Source of the DNA: Fratercula arctica
Lineage: Eukaryota > Chordata > Aves > Charadriiformes > Alcidae
Assembly (NCBI GenBank): GCA_947846985.1
Contig: CANTUZ010000027.1
Location: 4,664,403 to 4,728,402 of the forward strand
Length of the DNA stretch: 64,000 nucleotides
Direction of reading: 5' to 3'
Both the position numbers and the translations under genes were made by a program. Each line of letters begins with the position of its first letter. The stretch's first letter is position 1. Positions 21,476 through 35,000 of the stretch are shown here, piece by piece. The notes below the pieces were generated by a model that saw only the letters and a list, made by a program, of their open reading frames with translations, was not told where the DNA came from and searched no databases.

Positions 21476-23074
21476 TTACTACAAGTACGTCCCAGATCTA
21501 TGACGTGTCATTCTGTCCTTGACAGCGGATTCAGACCCTCAGCCCTCTGGAAGCTCAGTGGAGGGGCCAGGGCCTGGGTAGGCTTAGGAGGAAGTAGACC
21601 AGGTTCACAGCTGCAGGGAGGGGTTTTAAGTTAGCGCAGGGCAGAGGGGTGTGCAGGAGTCATCCCCTTTGGGCAGATAAAGGGAGAGGGTGAGTTTTCA
21701 GCTCCATGCTGGCATGTGTCGGGCACATCAGTTCTAGGCTGTGTCCATTGTATCGTTTCTGTTGCATCTTCTGTGTCTTAGACCTTTGAGTCTCGTTGTC
21801 CTCTTTACACTCAAGGAGCATGGCATGCACCTCGGGCACCATCCATAGAGTCTGAAATGGCTGTATTTAGGCGCTGATTTTCTTGAGTTACAAGCTTAAA
21901 GCGTGGATCGGTCTTCTGCGATGGAAAACTCTGAACGGTTCTCACTTGCGGTTTTGTTCCCAGCTGCACCAGCAGTTCTGCTTTCCAGCAGTCCATTTTC
22001 AGGGACTGGGATTTCAGCCCTGCATCCTTAATTTGTTAGGTCTTGAAGCCAGGCTTCCCGGGCATACATCTTCTCAGTCCTGATAGTCCGTTCTTGTCAC
22101 GGGCTGGGATGTTCTACACGTTTTCTGGGGCTTGCACGGAGCCTCCTCAAGTCACCGTTATAGTCCTGCAGGTCGTCTTGCCTGACAACGACTTCCATTC
22201 GGGTGTCATTCTTCTTGCTGAGAGTTTTCTCTTCTCTTTGAGGCGTGTTGTTCACAGTGTTCCGTGTAGTGTTGGTTTGCGCGTATGTGTGTGTTTCGGC
22301 TGGGAGCTGCCCTGCCCGGGGGCGTAGCATGAGGGGTAGCTGGGGGAGTGATGAGAACCTACCGTTAATACGTGGATCTGCCTGGATTGCTGAGGCGAAG
22401 GTGGTACAGTCGTTGCAGATGGAGTAGCCATCATCCGGTTGTGTGGACAGTTGTTTCATCAGTGGTTTTTGGGAAGTGCGGAGCTATGGAGGAGGGGCGG
22501 TTCAGCAGTCACGGAGGAGTTGGCATCTCAAACTTATGAAGTCTGTTTTGTGTGGGTCTTAATGTTTGTGGGTGTTCTTACTGGCAGGCCGTCTTTGCAC
22601 TCTAGATGGTATTAAGTGGAAACGAACGCTTTGGAATGAAGCTCTCCTCCTGTATCTGGGTAATGTGTTTCATATTGTTTCTTTCAGATGCCGAGGGACA
22701 AGCTGTGCAGGAGGAGAGCAGAGCACCAAAAGAAGGTGGGTCAGTGTGTGGTATTAAGAGGGAAGACGTGACTGGTGCGTCTAAGACAACATAAAGGTTT
22801 TCTTTTTAAAACTGAGATTGTGAAGTCATGTGTGAATGTGCTGGTCTGAGGTACAACAGAACTGAAATTCACTAGTTATACTCGGCAGCTCAGCTTGTAA
22901 TTGAATTCCATGGAATTCATGGCATATTTTTCAGACAGTGTCCACTTCTAGCAGATACGGTCTGACACTTCTAGTGAATACCAAAGAACAGTTTGCAGAC
23001 GGGCTCTTGCTGATACGTATTGCTATAACAACCCCTGTGAGGGAACCGTGTGCGCCATGTTGGAGGGTCGGAGG
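21476..23074. other. Unassigned segment between satellite blocks
   Basis: About 1.6 kb of balanced-composition, apparently single-copy sequence. On the - strand, broken open stretches between 22460 and 21660 read as charged, Gln/Lys/Glu-rich peptide resembling coiled-coil protein, but I cannot name a family. Near 22990-23070 a piece of about 80 bp (TGCTATAACAACC and TTGGAGGGTCGG) also occurs at 56815-56905. No gene is claimed. Confidence 0.5.
22688..22735 (+). other. Candidate 48-bp exon of unknown gene
   Basis: A strong acceptor (TTGTTTCTTTCAG ending at 22687) and a strong donor (GTGGGT at 22736) bracket 48 bases, a multiple of three. The bracketed segment is open in at least two frames. 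No neighbouring exon was recognised, so this may be a relic or a chance match. Confidence 0.3.
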
Positions 23075-26000
23075 TCATTTATGTGGCCGTCCCTGGGGCG
23101 AGTGAGACAGGGTTGTTTTGAGGCTGAAGGTGCCAGGAAAGCCCGGAGCCCCAAGGTCTGTGCGGCGATGGAAGCGGTTTCTAGAGAGCTTTCAAACAAG
23201 CCACAGTTTTCCCTTGTGGCTCCTTGGGCACGTGTCTTAGGATGCTTCCCTCCTGGCAACCGTCTCCGGACATATGGTCATTTATGTGGCCGTCCCTGGG
23301 GCGAGTGGAGAGGGTTGTTTTGAGGCTGAAGGCGCCAGGAAAGCCCGGAGCCCCAAGGTCTGTGCGGCGATGGAAGCGGTTTCTAGAGAGCTTTCAAACA
23401 AGCCACAGTTTTCCCTTGTGGCTCCTTGGGCACGTGTCTTAGGATGCTTCCCTTGTGGTAGCTGTCTCCGGACATATGGTCATTTTTGTGGCCGTCCCTG
23501 GGGCGAGTGAGACAGGGTTTTTTTGAGGCTGAAGGTGCCAGGAAAGCCCGGAGCCCCAAGGTCTGTGCGGCGATGGAAGCGGTTTCTAGAGAGCTTTCAA
23601 ACAAGCCACAGTTTTCCCTTGTGGCTCCTTGGGCACGTGTCTCAGCTGGCTTCCCTCGTGCTAACCGTCTCCGGACATAGGGTGATTTTTGTGGCCGTCC
23701 CTGGGGCGAGTGAGACAGGGTTGTTTTGAGGCTGAAGGCGCCAGGAAAGCCCGGAGCCCCAAGGTCTGTGCGGCGATGGAAGCGGTTTCTAGAGAGCTTT
23801 CAAACAAGCCACAGTTTTCCCTTGTGGCTCCTTGGGCACGTGTCTTAGGATGCTTCCCTCGTGCTAACCGTCTCCGGACATAGGGTGATTTTTGTGGCCG
23901 TCCCTGGGGCGAGTGAGACAGGGTTGTTTTGAGGCTGAAGGTGCCAGGAAAGCCCGGAGCCCCAAGGTCTGTGCGGCGATGGAAGCGGTTTCTAGAGAGC
24001 TTTCAAACAAGCCACAGTTTTCCCTTGTGGCTCCTTGGGCACGTGTCTTAGGATGCTTCATTTGTGGCAGCTGTTTCCGGACATATGGTCATTTATGTGG
24101 CCGTCCCTGGGGCGAGTGAGACAGGGTTGTTTTGAGGCTGAAGGTGCCAGGAAAGCCCGGAGCCCCAAGGTCTGTGCGGCGATGGAAGCGGTTTCTAGAG
24201 AGCTTTCAAACAAGCCACAGTTTTCCCTTGTGGCTCCTTGGGCACGTGTCTCAGCTGGCTTCCCTCGTGCTAACCGTCTCCGGACATAGGGTGATTTTTG
24301 TGGCCGTCCCTGGGGCGAGTGAGAGAGGGTTGTTTTGAGGCTGAAGGCGCCAGGAAAGCCCGGAGCCCCAAGGTCTGTGCGGCGATGGAAGCGGTTTCTA
24401 GAGAGCTTTCAAACAAGCCACAGTTTTCCCTTGTGGCTCCTTGGGCACGTGTCTCAGGATGCTTCCCTCGTGCTAACCGTCTCCGGACATAGGGTGATTT
24501 TTGTGGCCGTCCCTGGGGCGAGTGAGGCAGGGTTGTTTTGAGGCTGAAGGCTGCCAGGAAAGCCCGGAGCCCCAAGGTCTGTGCGGCGATGGAAGCGGTT
24601 TCTAGAGAGCTTTCAAACAAGCCACAGTTTTCCCTTGTGGCTCCTTGGGCACGTGTCTTAGGATGCTTCCCTTGTGGCAGCTGTTTCCGGACATATGGTC
24701 ATTTATGTGGCCGTCCCTGGGGCGAGTGAGACAGGGTTGTTTTGAGGCTGAAGGTGCCAGGAAAGCCCGGAGCCCCAAGGTCTGTGCGGCGATGGAAGCG
24801 GTTTCTAGAGAGCTTTCAAACAAGCCACAGTTTTCCCTTGTGGCTCCTTGGGCACGTGTCTTAGGATGCTTCCCTCGTGCTAACCGTCTCCAGACATATG
24901 GTGATTTATGTGGCCGTCCCTGGGGCGAGTGAGAGAGGGTTGTTTTGAGGCTGAAGGCGCCAGGAAAGCCCGGAGCCCCAAGGTCTGTGCGGCGATGGAA
25001 GCGGTTTCTAGAGAGCTTTCAAACAAGCCACAGTTTTCCCTTGTGGCTCCTTGGGCACGTGTCTTAGGATGCTTCCCTCGTGCTAACCGTCTCCGGACAT
25101 AGGGTGATTTTTGTGGCCGTCCCTGGGGCGAGTGAGAGAGGGTTGTTTTGAGGCTGAAGGTGCCAGGAAAGCCCGGAGCCCCAAGGTCTGTGCGGCGATG
25201 GAAGCGGTTTCTAGAGAGCTTTCAAACAAGCCACAGTTTTCCCTTGTGGCTCCTTGGGCACGTGTCTTAGGATGCTTCAGTTGTGGCAGCTGTTTCCGGA
25301 CATATGGTCATTTATGTGGCCGTCCCTGGGGCGAGTGAGAGAGGGTTGTTTTGAGGCTGAAGGCGCCAGGAAAGCCCGGAGCCCCAAGGTCTGTGCGGCG
25401 ATGGAAGCGGTTTCTAGAGAGCTTTCAAACAAGCCACAGTTTTCCCTTGTGGCTCCTTGGGCACGTGTCTTAGGATGCTTCCATTGTGGCAGCTGTCTCC
25501 GGACATATGGTCATTTTTGTGGCCGTCCCTGGGGCGAGTGAGAGAGGGTTGTTTTGAGGCTGAAGGCGCCAGGAAAGCCCGGAGCCCCAAGGTCTGTGCG
25601 GCGATGGAAGCGGTTTCTAGAGAGCTTTCAAACAAGCCACAGTTTTCCCTTGTGGCTCCTTGGGCACGTGTCTTAGGATGCTTCCCTCGTGCTAACCGTC
25701 TCCGGACATAGGGTGATTTTTGTGGCCGTCCCTGGGGCGAGTGAGAGAGGGTTGTTTTGAGGCTGAAGGCGCCAGGAAAGCCCGGAGCCCCAAGGTCTGT
25801 GCGGCGATGGAAGCGGTTTCTAGAGAGCTTTCAAACAAGCCACAGTTTTCCCTTGTGGCTCCTTGGGCACGTGTCTTAGGATGCTTCCCTTCTGCTAACC
25901 TGTTTTCGGACATAGGGTGATTTTTGTGGCCGTCCCTGGGGCGAGTGAGGCAGGGTTGTTTTGAGGCTGAAGGTGCCAGGAAAGCCCGGAGCCCCAAGGT

Positions 26001-29000
26001 CTGTGCGGCGATGGAAGCGGTTTCTAGAGAGCTTTCAAACAAGCCACAGTTTTCCCTTGTGGCTCCTTGGGCACGTGTCTCACCTGGCTTCCCTCGTGCT
26101 AACCGTCTCCAGACATAGGGTGATTTTTGTGGCCGTCCCTGGGGCGAGTGAGAGAGGTTGTTTTGAGGCTGAAGGCGCCAGGAAAGCCCGGAGCCCCAAG
26201 GTCTGTGCGGCGATGGAAGCGGTTTCTAGAGAGCTTTCAAACAAGCCACAGTTTTCCCTTGTGGCTCCTTGGGCACGTGTCTCAGCTGGCTTCCCTCGTG
26301 CTAACCGTCTCCGGACATAGGGTGATTTTGTGGCCGTCCCTGGGGCGAGTGAGACAGGGTTGTTTTGAGGCTGAAGGTGCCAGGAAAGCCCGGAGCCCCA
26401 AGGTCTGTGCGGCGATGGAAGCGGTTTCTAGAGAGCTTTCAAACAAGCCACAGTTTTCCCTTGTGGCTCCTTGGGCACGTGTCTTAGGATGCTTCCATTG
26501 TACTAACCGTCTCCGGACATAGGGTGATTTTTTGTGGCCGTCCCTGGGGCGAGTGGAGAGGGTTGTTTTGAGGCTGAAGGTGCCAGGAAAGCCCGGAGCC
26601 CCAAGGTCTGTGCGGCGATGGAAGCGGTTTCTAGAGAGCTTTCAAACAAGCCACAGTTTTCCCTTGTGGCTCCTTGGGCACGTGTCTCACCTGGCTTCCC
26701 TCGTGCTAACCGTCTCCGGACATAGGGTGATTTTTGTGGCCGTCCCTGGGGCGAGTGAGAGAGGGTTGTTTTGAGGCTGAAGGCGCCAGGAAAGCCCGGA
26801 GCCCCAAGGTCTGTGCGGCGATGGAAGCGGTTTCTAGAGAGCTTTCAAACAAGCCACAGTTTTCCCTTGTGGCTCCTTGGGCACGTGTCTTAGGATGCTT
26901 CATTTGTGGCAGCTGTTTCCGGACATATGGTCATTTATGTGGCCGTCCCTGGGGCGAGTGAGGCAGGGTTGTTTTGAGGCTGAAGGTGCCAGGAAAGCCC
27001 GGAGCCCCAAGGTCTGTGCGGCGATGGAAGCGGTTTCTAGAGAGCTTTCAAACAAGCCACAGTTTTCCCTTGTGGCTCCTTGGGCACGTGTCTTAGGATG
27101 CTTCCCTCCTGGCAACCGTCTCCGGACATATGGTCATTTATGTGGCCGTCCCTGGGGCGAGTGAGAGAGGGTTGTTTTGAGGCTGAAGGTGCCAGGAAAG
27201 CCCGGAGCCCCAAGGTCTGTGCGGCGATGGAAGCGGTTTCTAGAGAGCTTTCAAACAAGCCACAGTTTTCCCTTGTGGCTCCTTGGGCACGTGTCTTAGG
27301 ATGCTTCCCTCGTGCTAACCGTCTCCAGACATAGGGTGATTTTTGTGGCCGTCCCTGGGGCGAGTGGAGAGGGTTGTTTTGAGGCTGAAGGCGCCAGGAA
27401 AGCCCGGAGCCCCAAGGTCTGTGCGGCGATGGAAGCGGTTTCTAGAGAGCTTTCAAACAAGCCACAGTTTTCCCTTGTGGCTCCTTGGGCACGTGTCTTA
27501 GGATGCTTCCCTCGTGCTAACCGTCTCCGGACATAGGGTGATTTTTGTGGCCGTCCCTGGGGCGAGTGAGAGAGGGTTGTTTTGAGGCTGAAGGCGCCAG
27601 GAAAGCCCGGAGCCCCAAGGTCTGTGCGGCGATGGAAGCGGTTTCTAGAGAGCTTTCAAACAAGCCACAGTTTTCCCTTGTGGCTCCTTGGGCACGTGTC
27701 TTAGGATGCTTCCCTCGTGCTAACCGTCTCCGGACATAGGGTGATTTTTGTGGCCGTCCCTGGGGCGAGTGGAGAGGGTTGTTTTGAGGCTGAAGGCGCC
27801 AGGAAAGCCCGGAGCCCCAAGGTCTGTGCGGCGATGGAAGCGGTTTCTAGAGAGCTTTCAAACAAGCCACAGTTTTCCCTTGTGGCTCCTTGGGCACGTG
27901 TCTCACCTGGCTTCCCTCGTGCTAACCGTCTCCAGACATAGGGTGATTTTTGTGGCCGTCCCTGGGGCGAGTGAGAGAGGGTTGTTTTGAGGCTGAAGGC
28001 GCCAGGAAAGCCCGGAGCCCCAAGGTCTGTGCGGCGATGGAAGCGGTTTCTAGAGAGCTTTCAAACAAGCCACAGTTTTCCCTTGTGGCTCCTTGGGCAC
28101 GTGTCTTAGGATGCTTCATTTGTGGCAGCTGTTTCTGGACATATGGTCATTTATGTGGCCATCCCTGGGGCGAGTGAGAGAGGGTTGTTTTGAGGCTGAA
28201 GGCGCCAGGAAAGCCCGGAGCCCCAAGGTCTGTGCGGCGATGGAAGCGGTTTCTAGAGAGCTTTCAAACAAGCCACAGTTTTCCCTTGTGGCTCCTTGGG
28301 CACGTGTCTCAGCTGGCTTCCCTCGTGCTAACCGTCTCCGGACATAGGGTGATTTTTGTGGCCGTCCCTGGGGCGAGTGAGACAGGGTTGTTTTGAGGCT
28401 GAAGGCGCCAGGAAAGCCCGGAGCCCCAAGGTCTGTACTGCAATGCAAGCGGTTTTTAGAGAGCTTTAAAACAAGCCATAGTGTTCCCTTGTGGGTCCTT
28501 GGGCATTTGTCTCACGTCGCTTCCACTGTGGCAACCGTCTCCGGACATATGGTAATTTTAGTGGCCGTCCCTGGGGCGAGTGAGACAGGGTTGTTTTGAG
28601 GCTGAAGGCGCCAGGAAAGCCCGGAGCCCCAAGGTCTGTACTGCAATGCAAGCGGTTTTTAGAGAGCTTTAAAACAAGCCACAGTTTTCCCTTGTGGCTC
28701 CTTGGGCACGTGATCTCACGTGGCTTCCCTCCTGGCTAACCGTCTCCGGACATATGGTCATTTTAGTGGCCGGCCCTGGGGCGAGTGAGACAGGGTTGTT
28801 TTGAGGCTGAAGGCGCCACGAAAGCCCGGAGCCCCAAGGTCTGTACTGCAATGCAAGCGGTTTTCTAGAGAGCTTTAAAACAAGCCGTAGTTTTCCCTTG
28901 TGGGCTCCTTGGGCACGGATCTCACGTGGCTTCCCTCCTGGCAACCATCTCCGGACATATGGTCATTTTAGTGGCCGGCCCTGGGGCGAGTGAGACAGGG

Positions 29001-32000
29001 TTGTTTTGAGGCTGAAGGCGCCAGGAAAGCCCGGAGCCCCAAGGTCTGTGCGGCGATGGAAGCGGTTTCTAGAGAGCTTTCAAACAAGCCACAGTTTTCC
29101 CTTGTGGCTCCTTGGGCACGTGTCTTAGGATGCTTCATTTGTGGCAGCTGTTTCCGGACATATGGTCATTTATGTGGCCGTCCCTGGGGCGAGTGAGGCA
29201 GGGTTGTTTTGAGGCTGAAGGTGCCAGGAAAGCCCGGAGCCCCAAGGTCTGTGCGGCGATGGAAGCGGTTTCTAGAGAGCTTTCAAAGAAGGCCACAGTT
29301 TTCCCTTGTGGCTCCTTGGGCACGTGTCTCAGCTGGCTTCCCTCGTGCTAACCGTCTCCGGACATAGGGTGATTTTTGTGGCCGTCCCTGGGGCGAGTGA
29401 GACAGGGTTGTTTTGAGGCTGAAGGTGCCAGGAAAGCCCGGAGCCCCAAGGTCTGTGCGGCGATGGAAGCGGTTTCTAGAGAGCTTTCAAACAAGGCACA
29501 GTTTTCCCTTGTGGCTCCTTGGGCACGTGTTTTAGGATGCTTCATTTGTGGCAGCTGTTTCCGGACATAAGGTCATTTATGTGGCCGTCCCTGGGGCGAG
29601 TGGAGAGGGTTGTTTTGAGGCTGAAGGTGCCAGGAAAGCCCGGAGCCCCAAGGTCTGTGCGGCGATGGAAGCGGTTTCTAGAGAGCTTTCAAACAAGCCA
29701 CAGTTTTCCCTTGTGGCTCCTTGGACACGTGTCTCAGCTGGCTTCCCTCGTGCTAACCGTCTCCGGACATAGGGTGGTTTTTCGTGGCCGTCCCTGGGTG
29801 AGTGGAGAGGGTTGTTTTTAGGCTGAAGGTGCCAGGAAAGCCCGGAGCCCCAAGGTCTGTGCGGCGATGGAAGCGGTTTCTAGAGAGCTTTCAAACAATC
29901 CACAGTTTTCCCTTGTGGCTCCTTGGGCACGTGTCTCAGCTGGCTTCCCTCGTGCTAACCGTCTCCGGACATAGGGTGATTTTTGTGGCCGTCCCTGGGG
30001 CGAGTGGAGAGGGTTGTTTTGAGGCTGAAGGCGCCAGGAAAGCCCGGAGCCCCAAGGTCTGTGCGGCGATGGAAGCGGTTTCTAGAGAGCTTTCAAACAA
30101 GCCACAGTTTTCCCTTGTGGCTCCTTGGGCACGTGTCTTAGGATGCTTCAGTTGTGGCAGCTGTTTCCGGACATATGGTCATTTATGTGGCCGTCCCTGG
30201 GGCGAGTGAGAGAGGGTTGTTTTGAGGCTGAAGGCGCCAGGAAAGCCCGGAGCCCCAAGGTCTGTGCGGCGATGGAAGCGGTTTCTAGAGAGCTTTCAAA
30301 CAAGCCACAGTTTTCCCTTGTGGCTCCTTGGGCACGTGTCTTAGGATGCTTCCCTCGTGCTAACCCTCTCCGGACATAGGGTGATTTTTGTGGCCGTCCC
30401 TGGGGCGAGTGGAGAGGGTTGTTTTGAGGCTGAAGGTGCCAGGAAAGCCCGGAGCCCCAAGGTCTGTGCGGCGATGGAAGCGGTTTCTAGAGAGCTTTCA
30501 AACAAGCCACAGTTTTCCCTTGTGGCTCCTTGGGCACGTGTCTTAGGATGCTTCAGTTGTGGCAGCTGTTTCCGGACATATGGTCATTTATGTGGCCGTC
30601 CCTGGGGCGAGTGAGAGAGGGTTGTTTTGAGGCTGAAGGCGCCAGGAAAGCCCGGAGCCCCAAGGTCTGTGCGGCGATGGAAGCGGTTTCTAGAGAGCTT
30701 TCAAACAAGCCACAGTTTTCCCTTGTGGCTCCTTGGGCACGTGTCTTAGGATGCTTCCCTCGTGCTAACCGTCTCCGGACATAGGGTGATTTTTGTGGCC
30801 GTCCCTGGGGCGAGTGAGAGAGGGTTGTTTTGAGGCTGAAGGCGCCAGGAAAGCCCGGAGCCCCAAGGTCTGTGCGGCGATGGAAGCGGTTTCTAGAGAG
30901 CTTTCAAACAAGCCACAGTTTTCCCTTGTGGCTCCTTGGGCACGTGTCTTAGGATGCTTCATTTGTGGCAGCCGTTTCCGGACATAGGGTCATTTATGTG
31001 GCCGTCCCTGGGGCGAGTGAGGCAGGGTTGTTTTGAGGCTGAAGGTGCCAGGAAAGCCCGGAGCCCCAAGGTCTGTGCGGCGATGGAAGCGGTTTCTAGA
31101 GAGCTTTCAAACAAGCCACAGTTTTCCCTTGTGGCTCCTTGGGCACGTGTCTCACCTGGCTTCCCTCGTGCTAACCGTCTCCGGACATAGGGTGATTTTT
31201 GTGGCCGTCCCTGGGGCGAGTGGAGAGGGTTGTTTTGAGGCTGAAGGCGCCAGGAAAGCCCGGAGCCCCAAGGTCTGTGCGGCGATGGAAGCGGTTTCTA
31301 GAGAGCTTTCAAACAAGCCACAGTTTTCCCTTGTGGCTCCTTGGGCACGTGTCTTAGGATGCTTCCCTCCTGGCAACCATCTCCGGACATATGGTCATTT
31401 ATGTGGCCGTCCCTGGGGCGAGTGAGAGAGGGTTGTTTTGAGGCTGAAGGCGCCAGGAAAGCCCGGAGCCCCAAGGTCTGTGCGGCGATGGAAGCGGTTT
31501 CTAGAGAGCTTTCAAACAAGCCACAGTTTTCCCTTGTGGCTCCTTGGGCACGTGTCTCAGCCTGCTTCCCTCGTGCTAACCGTCTCCGGACATAGGGTGA
31601 TTTTTGTGGCCGTCCCTGGGGCGAGTGAGAGAGGGTTGTTTTGAGGCTGAAGGCGCCAGGAAAGCCCGGAGCCCCAAGGTCTGTGCGGCGATGGAAGCGG
31701 TTTCTAGAGAGCTTTCAAACAAGCCACAGTTTTCCCTTGTGGCTCCTTGGGCACGTGTCTTAGGATGCTTCATTTGTGGCAGCTGTTTCCGGACATATGG
31801 TCATTTATGTGGCCGTCCCTGGGGCGAGTAAGAGAGGGTTGTTTTGAGGCTGAAGGCGCCAGGAAAGCCCGGAGCCCCAAGGTCTGTGCGGCGATGGAAG
31901 CGGTTTCTAGAGAGCTTTCAAACAAGCCACAGTTTTCCCTTGTGGCTCCTTGGGCACGTGTCTTAGGATGCTTCATTTGTGGCAGCTGTTTCTGGACATA

Positions 32001-35000
32001 TGGTCATTTATGTGGCCGTCCCTGGGGCGAGTGAGAGAGGCTTGTTTTGAGGCTGAAGGCGCCAGGAAAGCCCGGAGCCCCAAGGTCTGTGCGGCGATGG
32101 AAGCGGTTTCTAGAGAGCTTTCAAACAAGCCACAGTTTTCCCTTGTGGCTCCTTGGGCACGTGTCTTAGGATGCTTCCCTTGTGGTAGCTGTTTCCGGAC
32201 ATATGGTCATTTATGTGGCCGTCCCTGGGGCGAGTGAGAGAGGGTTGTTTTGAGGCTGAAGGCGCCAGGAAAGCCCGGAGCCCCAAGGTCTGTGCGGCGA
32301 TGGAAGCGGTTTCTAGAGAGCTTTCAAACAAGCCACAGTTTTCCCTTGTGGCTCCTTGGGCACGTGTCTTAGGATGCTTCCCTCGTGCTAACCCTCTCCG
32401 GACATAGGGTGATTTTTGTGGCCGTCCCTGGGGCGAGTGAGAGAGGGTTGTTTTGAGGCTGAAGGCGCCAGGAAAGCCCGGAGCCCCAAGGTCTGTGCGG
32501 CGATGGAAGCGGTTTCTAGAGAGCTTTCAAACAAGCCACAGTTTTCCCTTGTGGCTCCTTGGGCACGTGTCTTAGGATGCTTCCCTCTTGGCAACCTTCT
32601 CCGGACATATGGTCATTTATGTGGCCGTCCCTGGGGCGAGTGAGAGAGGGTTGTTTTGAGGCTGAAGGCGCCAGGAAAGCCCGGAGCCCCAAGGTCTGTG
32701 CGGCGATGGAAGCGGTTTCTAGAGAGCTTTCAAACAAGCCACAGTTTTCCCTTGTGGCTCCTTGGGCACGTGTCTTAGGATGCTTCATTTGTGGCAGCTG
32801 TTTCCGGACATATGGTCATTTATGTGGCCGTCCCTGGGCGAGTGAGAGAGGGTTGTTTTGAGGCTGAAGGTGCCAGGAAAGCCCGGAGCCCCAAGGTCTG
32901 TGCGGCGATGGAAGCGGTTTCTAGAGAGCTTTCAAACAAGCCACAGTTTTCCCTTGTGGCTCCTTGGGCACGTGTCTTAGGATGCTTCCCTCGTGCTAAC
33001 CCTCTCCGGACATAGGGTGATTTTTGTGGCCGTCCCTGGGGCGAGTGGAGAGGGTTGTTTTGAGGCTGAAGGTGCCAGGAAAGCCCGGAGCCCCAAGGTC
33101 TGTGCGGCGATGGAAGCGGTTTCTAGAGAGCTTTCAAACAAGGCACAGTTTTCCCTTGTGGCTCCTTGGGCATGTGTCTTAGGATGCTTCCCTCATGCTG
33201 ACCGTCTCCGGACATAGGGTGATTTATGTGGCCGTCCCTGGGGCGAGTGGAGAGGGTTGTTTTGAGGCTGAAGGTGCCAGGAAAGCCCGGAGCCCCAAGG
33301 TCTGTGCGGCGATGGAAGCGGTTTCTAGAGAGCTTTCAAACAAGCCACAGTTTTCCCTTGTGGCTCCTTGGGCACGTGTCTCACCTGGCTTCCCTCGTGC
33401 TCACTGTCTCCAGACATAGGGTGATTTTTGTGGCCGTCCCTGGGGCGAGTGAGAGAGGGTTGTTTTGAGGCTGAAGGCGCCAGGAAAGCCCGGAGCCCCA
33501 AGGTCTGTGCGGCGATGGAAGCGGTTTCTAGAGAGCTTTCAAACAAGCCACAGTTTTCCCTTGTGGCTCCTTGGGCACGTGTCTTAGGATGCTTCCCTCG
33601 TGCTAACCCTCTCCGGACATAGGGTGATTTTTGTGGCCGTCCCTGGGGCGAGTGAGACAGGGTTGTTTTGAGGCTGAAGGCGCCAGGAAAGCCCGGAGCC
33701 CCAAGGTCTGTGCGGCGATGGAAGCGGTTTCTAGAGAGCTTTCAAACAAGCCACAGTTTTCCCTTGTGGCTCCTTGGGCACGTGTCTTAGGATGCTTCAG
33801 TTGTGGCAGCTGTTTCCGGACATATGGTCATTTATGTGGCCGTCCCTGGGGCGAGTGAGAGAGGGTTGTTTTGAGGCTGAAGGTGCCAGGAAAGCCCGGA
33901 GCCCCAAGGTCTGTGCGGCGATGGAAGCGGTTTCTAGAGAGCTTTCAAACAAGCCACAGTTTTCCCTTGTGGCTCCTTGGGCACGTGTCTCACCTGGCTT
34001 CCCTCGTGCTAACCGTCTCCGGACATAGGGTGATTTTTGTGGCCGTCCCTGGGGCGAGTGAGGCAGGGTTGTTTTGAGGCTGAAGGCGCCAGGAAAGCCC
34101 GGAGCCCCAAGGTCTGTGCGGCGATGGAAGCGGTTTCTAGAGAGCTTTCAAACAAGCCACAGTTTTCCCTTGTGGCTCCTTGGGCACGTGTCTTAGGATG
34201 CTTCCCTCGTGCTAACCTTGTCCGGACATAGGGTGATTTTTGTGGCCGTCCCTGGGGCGAGTGAGAGAGGGTTGTTTTGAGGCTGAAGGTGCCAGGAAAG
34301 CCCGGAGCCCCAAGGTCTGTGCGGCGATGGAAGCGGTTTCTAGAGAGCTTTCAAACAAGCCACAGTTTTCCCTTGTGGCTCCTTGGGCACGTGTCTTAGG
34401 ATGCTTCCCTCGTGCTAACCGTCTCCGGACATAGGGTGATTTTTGTGGCCGTCCCTGGGGCGAGTGGAGAGGGTTGTTTTGAGGCTGAAGGTGCCAGGAA
34501 AGCCCGGAGCCCCAAGGTCTGTGCGGCGATGGAAGCGGTTTCTAGAGAGCTTTCAAACAAGCCACAGTTTTCCCTTGTGGCTCCTTGGGCACGTGTCTTA
34601 GGATGCTTCCCTTCGTGCTAACCTGTCTCCGGACATATGGTGCATTTATGTGGCCAGTCCCTGGGGCGAGTGAGACAGGGTTGTTTTGAGGCTGAAGCTG
34701 CCAGGAAAGCCCGGAGCCCCAAGGTCTGTGCGGCGATGGAAGCGGTTTCTAGAGAGCTTTCAAACAAGCCACAGTTTTCCCTTGTGGCTCCTTGGGCACG
34801 TGTCTTAGGATGCTTCCATCTGTGGCTAGCCTGTCTTCCGGACATATGGTCATTTATGTGGCCGTCCCTGGGGCGAGTGAGAGAGGGTTGTTTTGAGGCT
34901 GAAGGTGCCAGGAAAGCCCGGAGCCCCAAGGTCTGTGCGGCGATGGAAGCGGTTTCTAGAGAGCTTTCAAACAAGCCACAGTTTTCCCTTGTGGCTCCTT

